Part shown: in pieces, positions 9,016 through 17,848 of the stretch
Layout of the letters: each line of letters starts with the position of its first letter
Position numbering within the stretch: position 1 is the first letter of the stretch
Assembly: GCA_963820415.1 (NCBI GenBank)
Contig: CAWFZT010000006.1
Location: 310,001 to 374,000 of the forward strand
DNA length: 64,000 nucleotides
Reading direction: 5' to 3'
DNA from: CAWFZT01 sp963820415
GTDB lineage: Bacteria; Chloroflexota; Anaerolineae; Anaerolineales; Anaerolineaceae
Made by a program: the position numbers and the translations under genes
Notes under the pieces: model-generated
Database searches by the model: none
Told to the model about the DNA's origin: nothing
Seen by the model: only the letters and a program-made list of their open reading frames with translations

Positions 9016-9681
9016 CTACTTTACCCCAACTAGCTCTACCGCGTCGATCTCGGCCCAGCCTAACCCCAAGACACTCTGGTCGACGGTGATGCGAATGCGG
9101 TTGACTGGGCTCAGCTTCGACCCATCCAGGGAGATGGTCAAGGTCTGCGGGCAGGTCTCGACCTTCACCGGCGTGGCCGTATAAGCCACATAACTGGTCT
9201 GGCTGTCGGGGGAGAACAGCTCCACTTTGACGATCTGGCCCGGGTTATAGGTCTGGTAAATATTGATCTCGAAGGGTTTCACCGGCGTGGCATAAGTTAA
9301 TTCCAGCCATTCCACCGTGCTGCTATCCGCGGACGCCCAGGCCGCAGAATCATCGCCGCAGGCCGTCACGTCCGGCGCGCCGGCGGCATGCGCGGCAGCC
9401 CAATCGGGATTGCCGTACTCCGAGCTGGCGGTGGCGGAGGCGGCCCACTGGCGGATTTCTCCCGGCTGGGCGGCGCTGGTGGGTACGGTGGGGAGGGCGG
9501 TAGCCTGGGAAACTGCGCCTTCAGGGGTGGGCGACTGTTCAGCCGCAGGCGTGGCAATTTCTGTGGCCGCCAGTACGGGCGCAGAGGTTGGCGTAGGAGC
9601 AGTCTGCCGAGCGCCTAAACTGCACGCCAGGGAAGCCGCCATCAGGAAAGACAGGCCGAGTAAAATTGGTTTTATTTTCAT
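9016..9681 (-). CDS. Lipoprotein with a galactose-binding-like (discoidin-type) domain
   Basis: 221 residues. The N-terminus MKIKPILLGLSFLMAASLACSLG is a signal peptide with a probable lipidated Cys20. A Thr/Pro/Ala-rich linker (to ~residue 75) leads to a beta-sandwich domain: WAASATASSEYG, HAAGAPDVTACGDDSAAW, WLELTYATPVKPFEINIYQTYNPG and GWAEIDAVELVGVK. This is the pattern of coagulation-factor/pappalysin-like jelly rolls that bind glycans on the cell surface. No catalytic residues are visible. A hairpin precedes it and a terminator follows it, so it is probably a single transcription unit. Confidence 0.75.
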   Translation of the reverse strand: MKIKPILLGLSFLMAASLACSLGARQTAPTPTSAPVLAATEIATPAAEQSPTPEGAVSQATALPTVPTSAAQPGEIRQWAASATASSEYGNPDWAAAHAAGAPDVTACGDDSAAWASADSSTVEWLELTYATPVKPFEINIYQTYNPGQIVKVELFSPDSQTSYVAYTATPVKVETCPQTLTISLDGSKLSPVNRIRITVDQSVLGLGWAEIDAVELVGVK

Positions 9682-9706
9682 ATAACCCTCATAGTCAAGT
9701 TTTGTA

Positions 9707-9746
9707 TCATTTTCATCATTGTAAATCCGAACAATGACGAAAATGA
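9707..9746. terminator. Hairpin between the PH-like gene and the lipoprotein gene
   Basis: A 16-bp stem with one mismatch (arms 9707-9722 and 9731-9746, core CATTTTCATCATTGT) around an 8-nt loop. It follows the stop of the minus-strand gene at 9787 and precedes the start at 9681, so a terminator or processing hairpin is likely. Confidence 0.55.
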
Positions 9747-9786
9747 TGAGAGGGAAGTAAGAAATATCTCATTGGCGATAGTAAGC

Positions 9787-10684
9787 TTACACCATGTACG
9801 CTACGGCGATAATCAACAGGATGGGCGTGATCAAAGCCCCTACCCACAGCAAAAAAGACACCGGGCGCAGCGGCAGAAAACGGTAAAGGTACAACCCAAG
9901 CAGCAGGTCGAGCACGTAGGTGAAGGTGCCCAGCACCGGCAGCAGTAACAGGCGTTCCGGCGGGCCGGGCTCTACCGGCAGGCCGCTGGAAGTCCAGCCG
10001 AGGGCAATGCTGGAATGGCTCGGGATGACCAGCCCAACCATCACGAACAGAGCCACGGTCAAAAGCAGGCCGGCCAGGCTAAGGTAGCGCGCCGGGCGGT
10101 CGCTCCACACCGATTGCAGGTAGGCCGCCGGCAGGGTGGTCGCCGGCGGGAGGGGCGACAGGCTGCCCATCTCCACCACCCGCTGGAAGGCGGCCACAAA
10201 GTTGTGCGGGTCGGCCGGCGAAATAGCATAGACCTTGCGCGGGGTGGCGATCAGCAGTAGGCTGCCCAGGTCGGCGGCCATGAACTCCACCGGCCCCAGG
10301 TCGGGTGCATGGATCGTTCCCAGGAGCGATCCTGGGGCGGATAGGAATGGCAGGGGCAGACGAAAAGCCAGGTCGCTGGCCGGCCGCACCCATTCCACGT
10401 CCGGCAGCGGAATATCCTCGGCGCGCAGGCCCCAACGCAGGCGCAGCCCATCCCGTTCCAGCGCATAACGCGCCTGCGCCAGGGCATAGCCGCGGTAGCA
10501 GACCAGGATCAAGGGGCGCCAGCAGCGCCAGCGAGAGTAATAACAAGAGCACAAAATAGGACCCCACTGCCTGTTGGGCGGCGTAAAAGAAGGACACTGC
10601 ATCCACACCCGCCAGCAGCAAGGCGACGCCGATGTGCAGGATCAGTCCCTGCCGACGAGGGGGGTAGAAAAGGAGAGGGTCCAT
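9787..10684 (-). CDS. Membrane protein with a PH-like domain (frameshifted)
   Basis: The start MDPLLFYPPRRQGLILHIGV (10684) and two N-terminal helices are in one frame; from about 10513 the rest continues in another (LILVCYRGYALAQARYALERDGL and onward). Removing one base from the G run 10513-10516 fuses them into about 298 residues. The middle (ARYALERDGLRLRWGL, EDIPLPDVEWVRP, PRKVYAISPADPHNFVAAFQRVV) is the bacterial PH-like fold found in small membrane proteins; three C-terminal helices follow. Function is unknown. It ends 106 bases before the lipoprotein gene and starts 15 bases after the aminotransferase gene, so the latter pair may share a transcript. Confidence 0.65.
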
Positions 10685-10699
10685 AAAACTGACGACGCT

Positions 10700-11884
10700 C
10701 TATACCACTCTTTGCAACGCCCGGCAGACCTGGTCGACCTGCTCTTCGGTCATCTTGCCAGAGAAAGGCAAGGCTAGGCCGCGCTCGCCCAGGTCTTCGG
10801 TGACCGGGAAATCGCCGGGTACGTAGCCAAAGCGCTCGACCAGGTAAGGTTGCAGGTGGATGGGCAGAAAGTAGGGCCGCACAGGGATGCCGCGCTCGGC
10901 CAGGCGCTGCGTCACACCGGCGCGGTCAATCTCCCGGGCGAGACGGATGACGTAGACGAACCAGCTCACGCGTGTGGTGGTAGAAGCCAGGGCGGGCGCC
11001 GCTACGCCTGGAATTTCGGCCAGGCGCTCCTGGTACCAGGCAGCCACCTGGCTGCGGTTGTCCAGCAGGCTGTGGATGCGCCCCATCTGCGCCACGCCCA
11101 GGGCAGCGCTCAACTCGTCCATGCGATAGTTGTAGCCCAGGTAGGTATGCTGCAGCCACGTATCGCCGGGGGCGCGCCCCTGGTTGCGCAGGGCGCGCAT
11201 CATCCGGTCGGCCTGGTCGTCAGGTGTGACGATCACGCCGCCTTCGCCGGTGGTAATCTGCTTATTGGGGTAGAAAGCGAACACGCCGCTGTCGCCCAGC
11301 GTACCTGCCACGCGCCCCTTGTATTCAGCGCCCAGGGCTTCGCAGGCATCCTCGATCAGGTCCAACCCGTAACACCTGGCGGTCTGGCGCAGGGGGTCCA
11401 GGTCGGCCGGTTGGCCGAACACATCCACGGCCAGGATGGCCTTGAGGTGCAAGTCTTTCTCGGCCCCGCGGCGCGGCAGCCAGCCGGCCGCGGCTGAGCC
11501 GCCTTCCATCAGGTCGCTGGCGGCCTGTTCCACCAGAAGGGGGTCGATGTTGCCGGTAAGTGGGTCGACGTCGACAAAGACCGGCACGGCCTGCTCATAG
11601 AGGAGTACGTTGGCCGAAGCGACGAAGGAGAAGGGCGTGGTGATAACGGCGTGGGCCGGGCCGATCCCGGCGGCGCGCACGCACAGGTGCAGCCCGGCGG
11701 TGCCGGAGCTGACGGCGACGGCGTGCGGGCTGCCGGAAAAGCGGCAGACGGCTTGCTCGAATGCCTCCACCTGTGGGCCGATGCTCAGGATAGGGGTTTC
11801 GAGGACAGCCATCACCGCCTGCCGTTCAGCGTCGGTAATATCGGGGTAAGACATAGGGACGATAGGGGGAATGGATGAAGTCAT
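10700..11884 (-). CDS. DegT/DnrJ/EryC1/StrS-family sugar aminotransferase
   Basis: 394 residues, full length for the family. PLP-enzyme signatures: SSGTAGLHLCVRA (phosphate-binding), TTPFSFVASANVLLY, DLIEDACEALGAEYKG (Asp for the pyridine nitrogen), and the Schiff-base lysine K208 in FAFYPNKQITTGEGG. The C-terminal WLQHTYLGYNYRMDELSAALG and WFVYVIRL also fit. Such enzymes transaminate keto-sugars of nucleotide-sugar pathways feeding surface glycans. No other nucleotide-sugar genes lie beside it, so the substrate is unknown. Confidence 0.92.
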   Translation of the reverse strand: MTSSIPPIVPMSYPDITDAERQAVMAVLETPILSIGPQVEAFEQAVCRFSGSPHAVAVSSGTAGLHLCVRAAGIGPAHAVITTPFSFVASANVLLYEQAVPVFVDVDPLTGNIDPLLVEQAASDLMEGGSAAAGWLPRRGAEKDLHLKAILAVDVFGQPADLDPLRQTARCYGLDLIEDACEALGAEYKGRVAGTLGDSGVFAFYPNKQITTGEGGVIVTPDDQADRMMRALRNQGRAPGDTWLQHTYLGYNYRMDELSAALGVAQMGRIHSLLDNRSQVAAWYQERLAEIPGVAAPALASTTTRVSWFVYVIRLAREIDRAGVTQRLAERGIPVRPYFLPIHLQPYLVERFGYVPGDFPVTEDLGERGLALPFSGKMTEEQVDQVCRALQRVV

Positions 11885-11975
11885 GCTGAAATTCTACCAT
11901 AAGCGGTGGATTCCCAGCAGTTGCTCTGCCGGTCACCTGCATGTTCCAGCCTGTCCTCGCAGCAGTAAGGGGAAA

Positions 11976-12000
11976 GCAGACGGAATTGAGCTCCGTTTGC
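11976..12000 (-). terminator. Terminator after the 12075-12875 gene
   Basis: On the minus strand GCAAACGGA (12000-11992) pairs with TCCGTCTGC (11984-11976), nine pairs with one G-U, 7-nt loop, followed by TTTCCCC. It is 75 bases past the stop. The remaining gap to 11884 shows no gene. Confidence 0.45.
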
Positions 12001-12074
12001 CGCTGAACTGCAAGCGATCTTAGCCGAGGCGACCCGGTGAATCCAACTGGTTACAGGAAAACCACGCCGCGGTT

Positions 12075-12875
12075 CTACCAGCTCAAGGTAGATGAATCAT
12101 TCGGGTTGCATTGATTTGAAGTCCCGCTCGGAGCGTGTACGCTAGATTTGAAAGTGATGCTCGATTTTGTTTTGGCCGGGATGACTCCATTAATTGTGAT
12201 GGTGACCGTGCCGTTGGCATACATCTTAATCGAAGAAACCGAAAAACTCTTCCCGCTGGCAGGGCAACTGGCGTCGGACCCCGAACACGTCCATTGGACA
12301 GTTGTCTTCTTCGAGGTCGAGAAGCTGACCGAAGCGCCGTTTACTTTATGACCGGGATCGCCCTTCACGGTGATACTGCCGTTGTACTCCCCGTTCGTTT
12401 TCCCGATAGGATCTGGCGTAGAAACCAGATTAATCGACTGCGAAACTTTCAGGCAGACCAGGGCCGTGGTGGGCCGTGGGGTGCTGGTCTTGGGAACTTT
12501 GGTATTGGTGGGTCTGTCGGTCTCTGTTGGGACTTCGGTTTCCGTCGGGCTGGGGGTGAATGTAAAAGTAGGGGTAAAGGAGGGTAGAACATAAATGGTT
12601 GCGGTGGGCACTGGCGTCTGAGAAGCAACTTTTTCCACTGAGTTCGATTTGGGTCCGACAGGAGTCCAGGTAGGCGGCATGGTGAACGGCGTAGGGGTAG
12701 GCGAGGGCAAGACAATCAACGCCGGCAGCGTAGGGGGTGGAAATGGATTGAGGGCTGAGACAGGGTTGGCGAAAATGAAGATAACGACAATGCCAACCCC
12801 ACATAACCCGATCAAGGTGAGAATGGAAAATACGTCCCAGATTGAAAAGGTCGAAGCGTTTGCTTGGTCAGTCAT
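12075..12875 (-). CDS. Membrane-anchored surface protein with Thr/Pro-rich linker
   Basis: 266 residues from ATG 12875 (MTDQANASTFSIWDVF), preferred over an upstream start at 12917 that would overlap the preceding gene. One membrane helix (ILTLIGLCGVGIVVIFIFAN), then a linker with PTPTPF and repeated TPT motifs (residues ~45-125), then a C-terminal beta-rich domain of about 130 residues (SINLVSTPDPIGKTNGEYNG, VKGDPGHKVNGASVSFSTSK) that I do not recognise. The first 60 residues closely match those of the next gene upstream, so the pair arose by duplication of the anchor module. Start is 19 bases after the upstream stop: an operon. Confidence 0.75.
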   Translation of the reverse strand: MTDQANASTFSIWDVFSILTLIGLCGVGIVVIFIFANPVSALNPFPPPTLPALIVLPSPTPTPFTMPPTWTPVGPKSNSVEKVASQTPVPTATIYVLPSFTPTFTFTPSPTETEVPTETDRPTNTKVPKTSTPRPTTALVCLKVSQSINLVSTPDPIGKTNGEYNGSITVKGDPGHKVNGASVSFSTSKKTTVQWTCSGSDASCPASGKSFSVSSIKMYANGTVTITINGVIPAKTKSSITFKSSVHAPSGTSNQCNPNDSSTLSW

Positions 12876-12894
12876 TAATTCACCAGAATACCGT

Positions 12895-15132
12895 TTACGG
12901 CGTATAGCGGAAGACAAATTCGGAGATACCGCTGTAGTTGCCGGCGTTATCTAGCGCTTTGACTTCAAGGTAGTAAACGCCCGTACTGACAGAAGAAGGG
13001 TCATATTTTCCGGAGGTGACCCACTTGGTGGGCGTGCAGGCGGAACCTTTGGCCCAACAGTAATAAAAGCCCTTGATACCGCTGCCGCTATCGGTGGAAG
13101 ACCAGGAGAAATTAGGATTTTTCACCAGATTCTGGTCGATATTGTTTTGCGCTCCACCAAGTTCGGTGATCACCGGGTCAGTCGGCGCATCGTTGTCGAA
13201 TTTAAGCACGAACGGGTTGGTGATGGTCTCATTGCCGACATTATCCCGCGTCATCATGCGCAGGTAATAGACGCCCGTGCTGCCTACCGAGGGAGTATCG
13301 AAACTTCCATTGGAAAGCGGTTGGGACGAACTGGGGGTGCCGCCTGGATCTGTGCCCCAATAGATCCAGATATTGGGCTGAATGCCTGAACTATTCGTGC
13401 TGTTGCCGGGGTCGATCAGTTTGGAAGGATCCCAGGAGAAATGCAGTACCGAATCAGGCAGGGATTTGTAGTAAGTGTTGCTCTTGTCCCCATTCGATTC
13501 GTTCACACTGGTGACGCTCACCGGGCCGACGCCATCATAACGTAAAATGAACTGCTGCCAATCCGGTGAAACGTTCCCGGCCCAATCCTCGGCGCGCACG
13601 CGCAGGTAATAAGTGCCGGAGGTACTCAACAGCGGATTATAGGTGTTCACTTTCTGGAATCTGGAGGTAGCGGCTGGATTGGTGTCCCAGACCACCTCGT
13701 AACCCCAGATGACGCCGGTATTAAAGCCGACCGGGTCTTGCCCGCCTGTCCAATTGAAACTGGGGAAACGTTCATTCCTGAAGGGACCGTTGTTCGTGTA
13801 AACGGTGGTTTCATTGATGCCACCAATATTGTTGGGACGGACGGTATCGTAATAGAAAACGGCCTGATCTGGTGTGGGCTCGGCGAAGCTAACCGCTTCA
13901 GGATCGTAACCTGGATCTAAAGCGACGGTTCGCCAATCAGATTTATTGTTTAAGTTATCGACCGATTGGACACGCAGGTAGTAAGCAGTATTCGACTTAA
14001 CCGAAGAAGGGGTGTAACTGGACGAAGAAACAGATTTAGGATTGGAAACACCCTCCGGGTCTGGACCCCAGTACACATTGTAGTTCTTGATCCCGCTGCA
14101 CAGGTAAGGCTCAAAATTGCTGCCTCCGGTCGGGTCGTAACCTATGTAATCGCCCGCTGGCAAAATATAATGAGCCTGATTGGCCCCGTTCACGCCGGAC
14201 CAGTTAAAATGGGGAGACCCGCTTATATTCTGGATACCGCGCAATGCGCCGGTGATGCCGGTGATGGCATACAACGGCGGGTCAGGCGGCGTGTCGTCGT
14301 ACTTGAAGATAAAGAGAGTTTTCCAGTCGCTGTAGGAGTACGTAATGGTACGGCCGGTCTTTATAGCATAACTGACCTGCATGCGCAGGTAATAGGCGCC
14401 ACACTCGGTGACAGCCGGGGGCGTGAATTCTATCGTTTTGGAATCGTGATGGATGGCTACTCGATGCGCATCAGTATTATCGGTCCCATCACTATTCCGC
14501 CCGAAATACCAGTAGTACTCGAACATGGTTGGGGTTACATTAAACAGAAAAGTGGGGTTATTGACGATTTTTTGCCAGACGTTGCTCTTGGTACCTTTTT
14601 TTTCGGTGGCGTTACCAAGGTTCGGCATCGACGTGGGGGTGTTCGTAGGCATAGCGGTCAAAGTCTGGTTGATGACCCGGCTGGTAGCGGTGGCAAAGAT
14701 GTTGGAAACCGCAGTGTTGGTTCGAGCCCAGGAAGGAAGAGTTGCAGTCGGAGAGAGGGTGCCAGTTATCGTATCCGTGGGGGTGGGCGTAATGGTTCCA
14801 GTGGGCGTAATGCTTCCGGTGGGAGTAATGGTTGCGGTGGGAGTACCGCTAGAGACTACATAAAGAGTAGTGGTGAGGGTAGGAGTCCCAGAAAGTGCAG
14901 CTTCACCAACCGGTGGAGTAATACTGCCATATGAAACGGGGGTCCACGTGGACGGCATGGCCACCAGGGTGGGCGTTTGCGAAGGCAGGACGATGGCCTC
15001 TGGCTGGGTGGGCGGCGGGAATGGATTTAAGCCGGACGTGGGGTTGGCGAAAATTGTGAAAACAATAATGCCAACAATAAATAACCCCAGTAATGCGAGA
15101 ATCGTAAGAGCATCCCAAACCGAGAATTTCAT
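12895..15132 (-). CDS. Large surface protein with Ig/FN3-like repeats
   Basis: 745 residues. N-terminal anchor WDALTILALLGLFIVGIIVF followed by NPFPPPTQPEAIVLPSQTPT and a Thr/Pro linker to ~residue 180. Then five or so beta-sandwich repeats of about 100 residues with a recurring pattern: NWSG or SWSS near the start, YWGTDPGG or similar in the middle, and YYLRVxAxDxAGNxS near the end, each followed by FxLRYDxxxP. These resemble fibronectin/Ig-like modules of adhesins or glycan-binding surface proteins. No catalytic domain is visible. A promoter lies 54 bases upstream. Confidence 0.8.
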   Translation of the reverse strand: MKFSVWDALTILALLGLFIVGIIVFTIFANPTSGLNPFPPPTQPEAIVLPSQTPTLVAMPSTWTPVSYGSITPPVGEAALSGTPTLTTTLYVVSSGTPTATITPTGSITPTGTITPTPTDTITGTLSPTATLPSWARTNTAVSNIFATATSRVINQTLTAMPTNTPTSMPNLGNATEKKGTKSNVWQKIVNNPTFLFNVTPTMFEYYWYFGRNSDGTDNTDAHRVAIHHDSKTIEFTPPAVTECGAYYLRMQVSYAIKTGRTITYSYSDWKTLFIFKYDDTPPDPPLYAITGITGALRGIQNISGSPHFNWSGVNGANQAHYILPAGDYIGYDPTGGSNFEPYLCSGIKNYNVYWGPDPEGVSNPKSVSSSSYTPSSVKSNTAYYLRVQSVDNLNNKSDWRTVALDPGYDPEAVSFAEPTPDQAVFYYDTVRPNNIGGINETTVYTNNGPFRNERFPSFNWTGGQDPVGFNTGVIWGYEVVWDTNPAATSRFQKVNTYNPLLSTSGTYYLRVRAEDWAGNVSPDWQQFILRYDGVGPVSVTSVNESNGDKSNTYYKSLPDSVLHFSWDPSKLIDPGNSTNSSGIQPNIWIYWGTDPGGTPSSSQPLSNGSFDTPSVGSTGVYYLRMMTRDNVGNETITNPFVLKFDNDAPTDPVITELGGAQNNIDQNLVKNPNFSWSSTDSGSGIKGFYYCWAKGSACTPTKWVTSGKYDPSSVSTGVYYLEVKALDNAGNYSGISEFVFRYTP

Positions 15133-15185
15133 GGACCTGCCTGCCTTTCCAAGGAATCTCCCCTTAAAAAAATGGCGCTACTGTC

Positions 15186-15213
15186 AGTATAGCCAAGATT
15201 TAAAATGTGTCAA
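15186..15213 (-). promoter_or_regulatory. Promoter of the surface-protein operon
   Basis: Minus strand: TTGACA (15208-15213), 16-base spacer, TATACT (15186-15191). The start point would be near 15179, about 47 bases ahead of the ATG at 15132. Confidence 0.75.
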
Positions 15214-15267
15214 GAAAAGTTAGGGCATTGTAATTTTTATAGCAATCAGGTTGCAATTCATATGCCA

Positions 15268-15297
15268 AAAAATTGGCTCATTGGGAATTGCCGTGCA
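15268..15297. repeat. Copy 1 of a dispersed intergenic repeat
   Basis: ATTGGCTCATTGGGAATTGC followed by CGTG (15272-15295) recurs at 30554-30577 with one mismatch. Both copies sit in a gap between divergent genes and just upstream of a plus-strand membrane-protein start. Confidence 0.6.
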
Positions 15298-15362
15298 GGG
15301 AACCTACATTGCATAGTGGTGTACAATATTAATATTGATCCTTCTCGAATAAGAGGCAGCCT

Positions 15363-16844
15363 ATGCTCCTGACGCCTTTTACCTTTCTCGTGGTTCTGGT
15401 AGCGCTGCTGCTCTTCCTGGTAGCTTTCCTGCTGGTGCGCACAGCCGCCTTTGCCAGGCCCTTCGGACCGGTCGAGCCGGTTGGTGGCCTACCCGTTGAC
15501 GAGCCGGTGGTCGCCGAACACCTCTCGGCAGCTATCCGCTGCGAAACTTACGCCGCCGGCCCGGCGGGCGCGCCCAACCGCCAGGGCTTGTTGGCGCTGC
15601 ACCGCCTGCTGGAAGGGCTTTACCCGCGCGCCCATGCCTCGCTCAAGCGCGAGGTGATCAATAAATACAGCCTGCTGTACACCTGGGAAGGCGCCCAGCC
15701 CGGTCTGCCGGCTGTGTTGTTCATGGCTCACCAGGACGTGGTGCCGGTCGAGCCGGCCAGCCTGCTGGATTGGACCTACCCGCCCTACAGTGGCCAGGTC
15801 GCCGAAGGCTTCGTCTGGGGCCGAGGTGCCCAGGACATTAAAAATCAGGTCATCGCCCTCTTCGAAGCCGTCGAAGGGCTGCTCAAAGCCAGCTATCAGC
15901 CGCAGCGCACGGTTTACCTGGCGTTTGGACACGACGAAGAGACCCTGGGCGGCAGCGGGGCCGAAGCGACAGCCGCCCTGCTGCAGGAACGCATGGTCAC
16001 CCTGGCGGCGCTGCTCGACGAAGGCGGGACGATTATGGACGGGGTACTGCCTGGCGTCAAAGAGCCGGTGGCGATGATCGGGACAGCCGAAAAAGGCTAC
16101 CTGACCCTGGAGCTGAGCGTGCAAGGCCAGCCGGGACACACCGCCCGCCCGCCTGCCCATACCGCCATCGGCGTGCTGGCCGAGGCGCTCAGCCGCTTGG
16201 AAGCCAATCCCATGCCGGCGCACGTCGCCGCCATGAGGCCGCTGTTCAAAGGGGTGGGCGGGTCTGCTCCATTTTTCACCCAGATGGCGTTTGCCAACCT
16301 ATGGCTGTTCGGCGGAATGCTGAAACGGCGGCTGGAGGTCAACCCTGGCACCAACGCTGCCATCCGCACCACCGCGGCGGTCTCGATGATCCATGGAGGG
16401 CTGCGCGAAAATATTCTGCCAGCCGAGGCCAGGGCGCTGGTCAACTTCCGCCTGCTGACCGGCGACTCGATCACAGGCATTTGCGACCACGCCCGCCGGG
16501 TGATTCACGACGAACGTGTGCATATCCAGGTGATAGAGAACAGAGCCTGGGAAGCGTCACTTTCCTCGCCTGTAGATGGAGCGGCATACCGCTGCCTGGA
16601 ATCGGCCACCCGTAAAGTGTTTGGCAATCTGCCGGCGGCGCCATACCTGATAGCAAGCGCCACCGATGCACGCAAGTATGTCGCTCTGTGCGAAAACGTC
16701 TATCGTTTTTCGCCAGTGGTGACCGGTCAGGCTGATCTGGATCGCATGCATGGCACGAACGAGCGCATCGCCATGGTTGCCCTGGAAGAGATGGTCAAAT
16801 TTTACGGCGAGTTGATCCCGGCCTGGAGTGAAATGCAGGCCTGA
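15363..16844 (+). CDS. M20-family metallopeptidase (carboxypeptidase PM20D1/CPS1-like)
   Basis: 493 residues with an N-terminal membrane helix (LVVLVALLLFLVAFLLV). Metal-site motifs of the M20 clan: MAHQDVVPVEP (metal His and catalytic Asp, ~residue 120), WGRGAQDIKNQ (bridging Asp), GHDEETLGGSGA (catalytic Glu-Glu, ~190), and the C-terminal MHGTNERI (metal His). The dimerisation insert with PGHTARPP is present. Length and the membrane anchor match the CPS1/PM20D1 branch, which hydrolyses peptides or N-acyl amino acids. SD AAGAGG precedes ATG 15363. It is followed by patatin and sulfatase-like genes on the same strand. Confidence 0.92.
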   Translation: MLLTPFTFLVVLVALLLFLVAFLLVRTAAFARPFGPVEPVGGLPVDEPVVAEHLSAAIRCETYAAGPAGAPNRQGLLALHRLLEGLYPRAHASLKREVINKYSLLYTWEGAQPGLPAVLFMAHQDVVPVEPASLLDWTYPPYSGQVAEGFVWGRGAQDIKNQVIALFEAVEGLLKASYQPQRTVYLAFGHDEETLGGSGAEATAALLQERMVTLAALLDEGGTIMDGVLPGVKEPVAMIGTAEKGYLTLELSVQGQPGHTARPPAHTAIGVLAEALSRLEANPMPAHVAAMRPLFKGVGGSAPFFTQMAFANLWLFGGMLKRRLEVNPGTNAAIRTTAAVSMIHGGLRENILPAEARALVNFRLLTGDSITGICDHARRVIHDERVHIQVIENRAWEASLSSPVDGAAYRCLESATRKVFGNLPAAPYLIASATDARKYVALCENVYRFSPVVTGQADLDRMHGTNERIAMVALEEMVKFYGELIPAWSEMQA

Positions 16845-16876
16845 AAAGATCAGCGTTTTTGATAGGGAGTTGTAAT

Positions 16877-17803
16877 ATGAAACCATTTCGCAAGAACGTT
16901 GCCATCGCCATCGATGGCGGTGGGATCAAAGGTGTGATTGTGACGCGCGCCCTGTCCATCCTGGAACAATCCCTCAAGCAGCCCCTGCACGAGGTGGTGC
17001 GCCTGGTAGCCGGCACCTCGACCGGCTCGATCATCTCGGCCGGAATCGCCAGTGGGATGACTGCCGATGAGTTATACCAGCTCTATGTTGACCTGGGGAA
17101 AACGATCTTCCCCAAAAGTTGGCGGACCTTCTTCTTCCCACTCAGCCGCTTCCGCTATCCAAGCAAACCGTTGTCAGCCGCCCTTAATAAATACATAGGC
17201 AACCGCAAGATGGGTGATTTCTGGACGGCCAACCCGCCCATCGACGTGGTGATTACCACTTTCGATCTGGTGGATAACCACACTCGCTTCATTAAACCCT
17301 GGAAGGACGAGTACAAGGATTGGCCGGTGGTACGGGCAGTGCTGGCATCCAGCTCAGTGCCAACCTATTTCCCGGTAGTGGAAGGCCGTTTTGTGGATGG
17401 CGGGGTGGGAGCCTATGCCAACCCGTGCTACCTGGCCGCCTACGAGCTAATGTACTGCCTCAATTGGGACCCGGCGGAGACCACCCTGATTAGTCTGGGC
17501 ACCGGCCGCGACCCGCACGACGTCCATGTGGGACAGATCAGCCGTTATTACGCCTGGAATTGGATTTCCCCGGTGCTGGGTGCCTTCCTCCAGTCAGCCG
17601 ATGACCAGCAGGTGAACCTGGTCAAGACCTTCTTCGATCAGTTGGATTTCCGCCGTTTCCAGGTAGACCTGCATCAGCCAATCGAGATGGACGATCCGAG
17701 CAAGATTCCGCAGTTGAGTGGCTATGGCGAAGACCTGGGTAATATGATCCTGAACGACCTGGTTGATAGTTCGATGCAGGTGATGGCAGCCCAGGCGCCG
17801 TGA
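16877..17803 (+). CDS. Patatin-like phospholipase
   Basis: 308 residues from ATG 16877, which has SD AGGGAG at a good distance; an upstream frame-mate at 16859 has none. Motifs: oxyanion loop DGGGIKGVI (~residue 14), nucleophile elbow AGTSTGSI (Ser in GxSxG, ~residue 47) and catalytic Asp in VDGGVGAYANP (~173). This is the Ser-Asp dyad of patatin lipid acyl hydrolases, acting on membrane lipids from the cytoplasm. It starts 32 bases after the M20 peptidase gene, so they are probably co-transcribed. Confidence 0.93.
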   Translation: MKPFRKNVAIAIDGGGIKGVIVTRALSILEQSLKQPLHEVVRLVAGTSTGSIISAGIASGMTADELYQLYVDLGKTIFPKSWRTFFFPLSRFRYPSKPLSAALNKYIGNRKMGDFWTANPPIDVVITTFDLVDNHTRFIKPWKDEYKDWPVVRAVLASSSVPTYFPVVEGRFVDGGVGAYANPCYLAAYELMYCLNWDPAETTLISLGTGRDPHDVHVGQISRYYAWNWISPVLGAFLQSADDQQVNLVKTFFDQLDFRRFQVDLHQPIEMDDPSKIPQLSGYGEDLGNMILNDLVDSSMQVMAAQAP

Positions 17804-17848
17804 TGACTCCGGGATGGATAGGGCGATTCGGCAATTATAATTAGGCTT

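Noticed and set aside
12135..14934. Long plus-strand frames opposite the surface-protein genes
   Set aside because: Shadows produced by the repetitive Thr/Pro and beta-repeat codons of the minus-strand genes.
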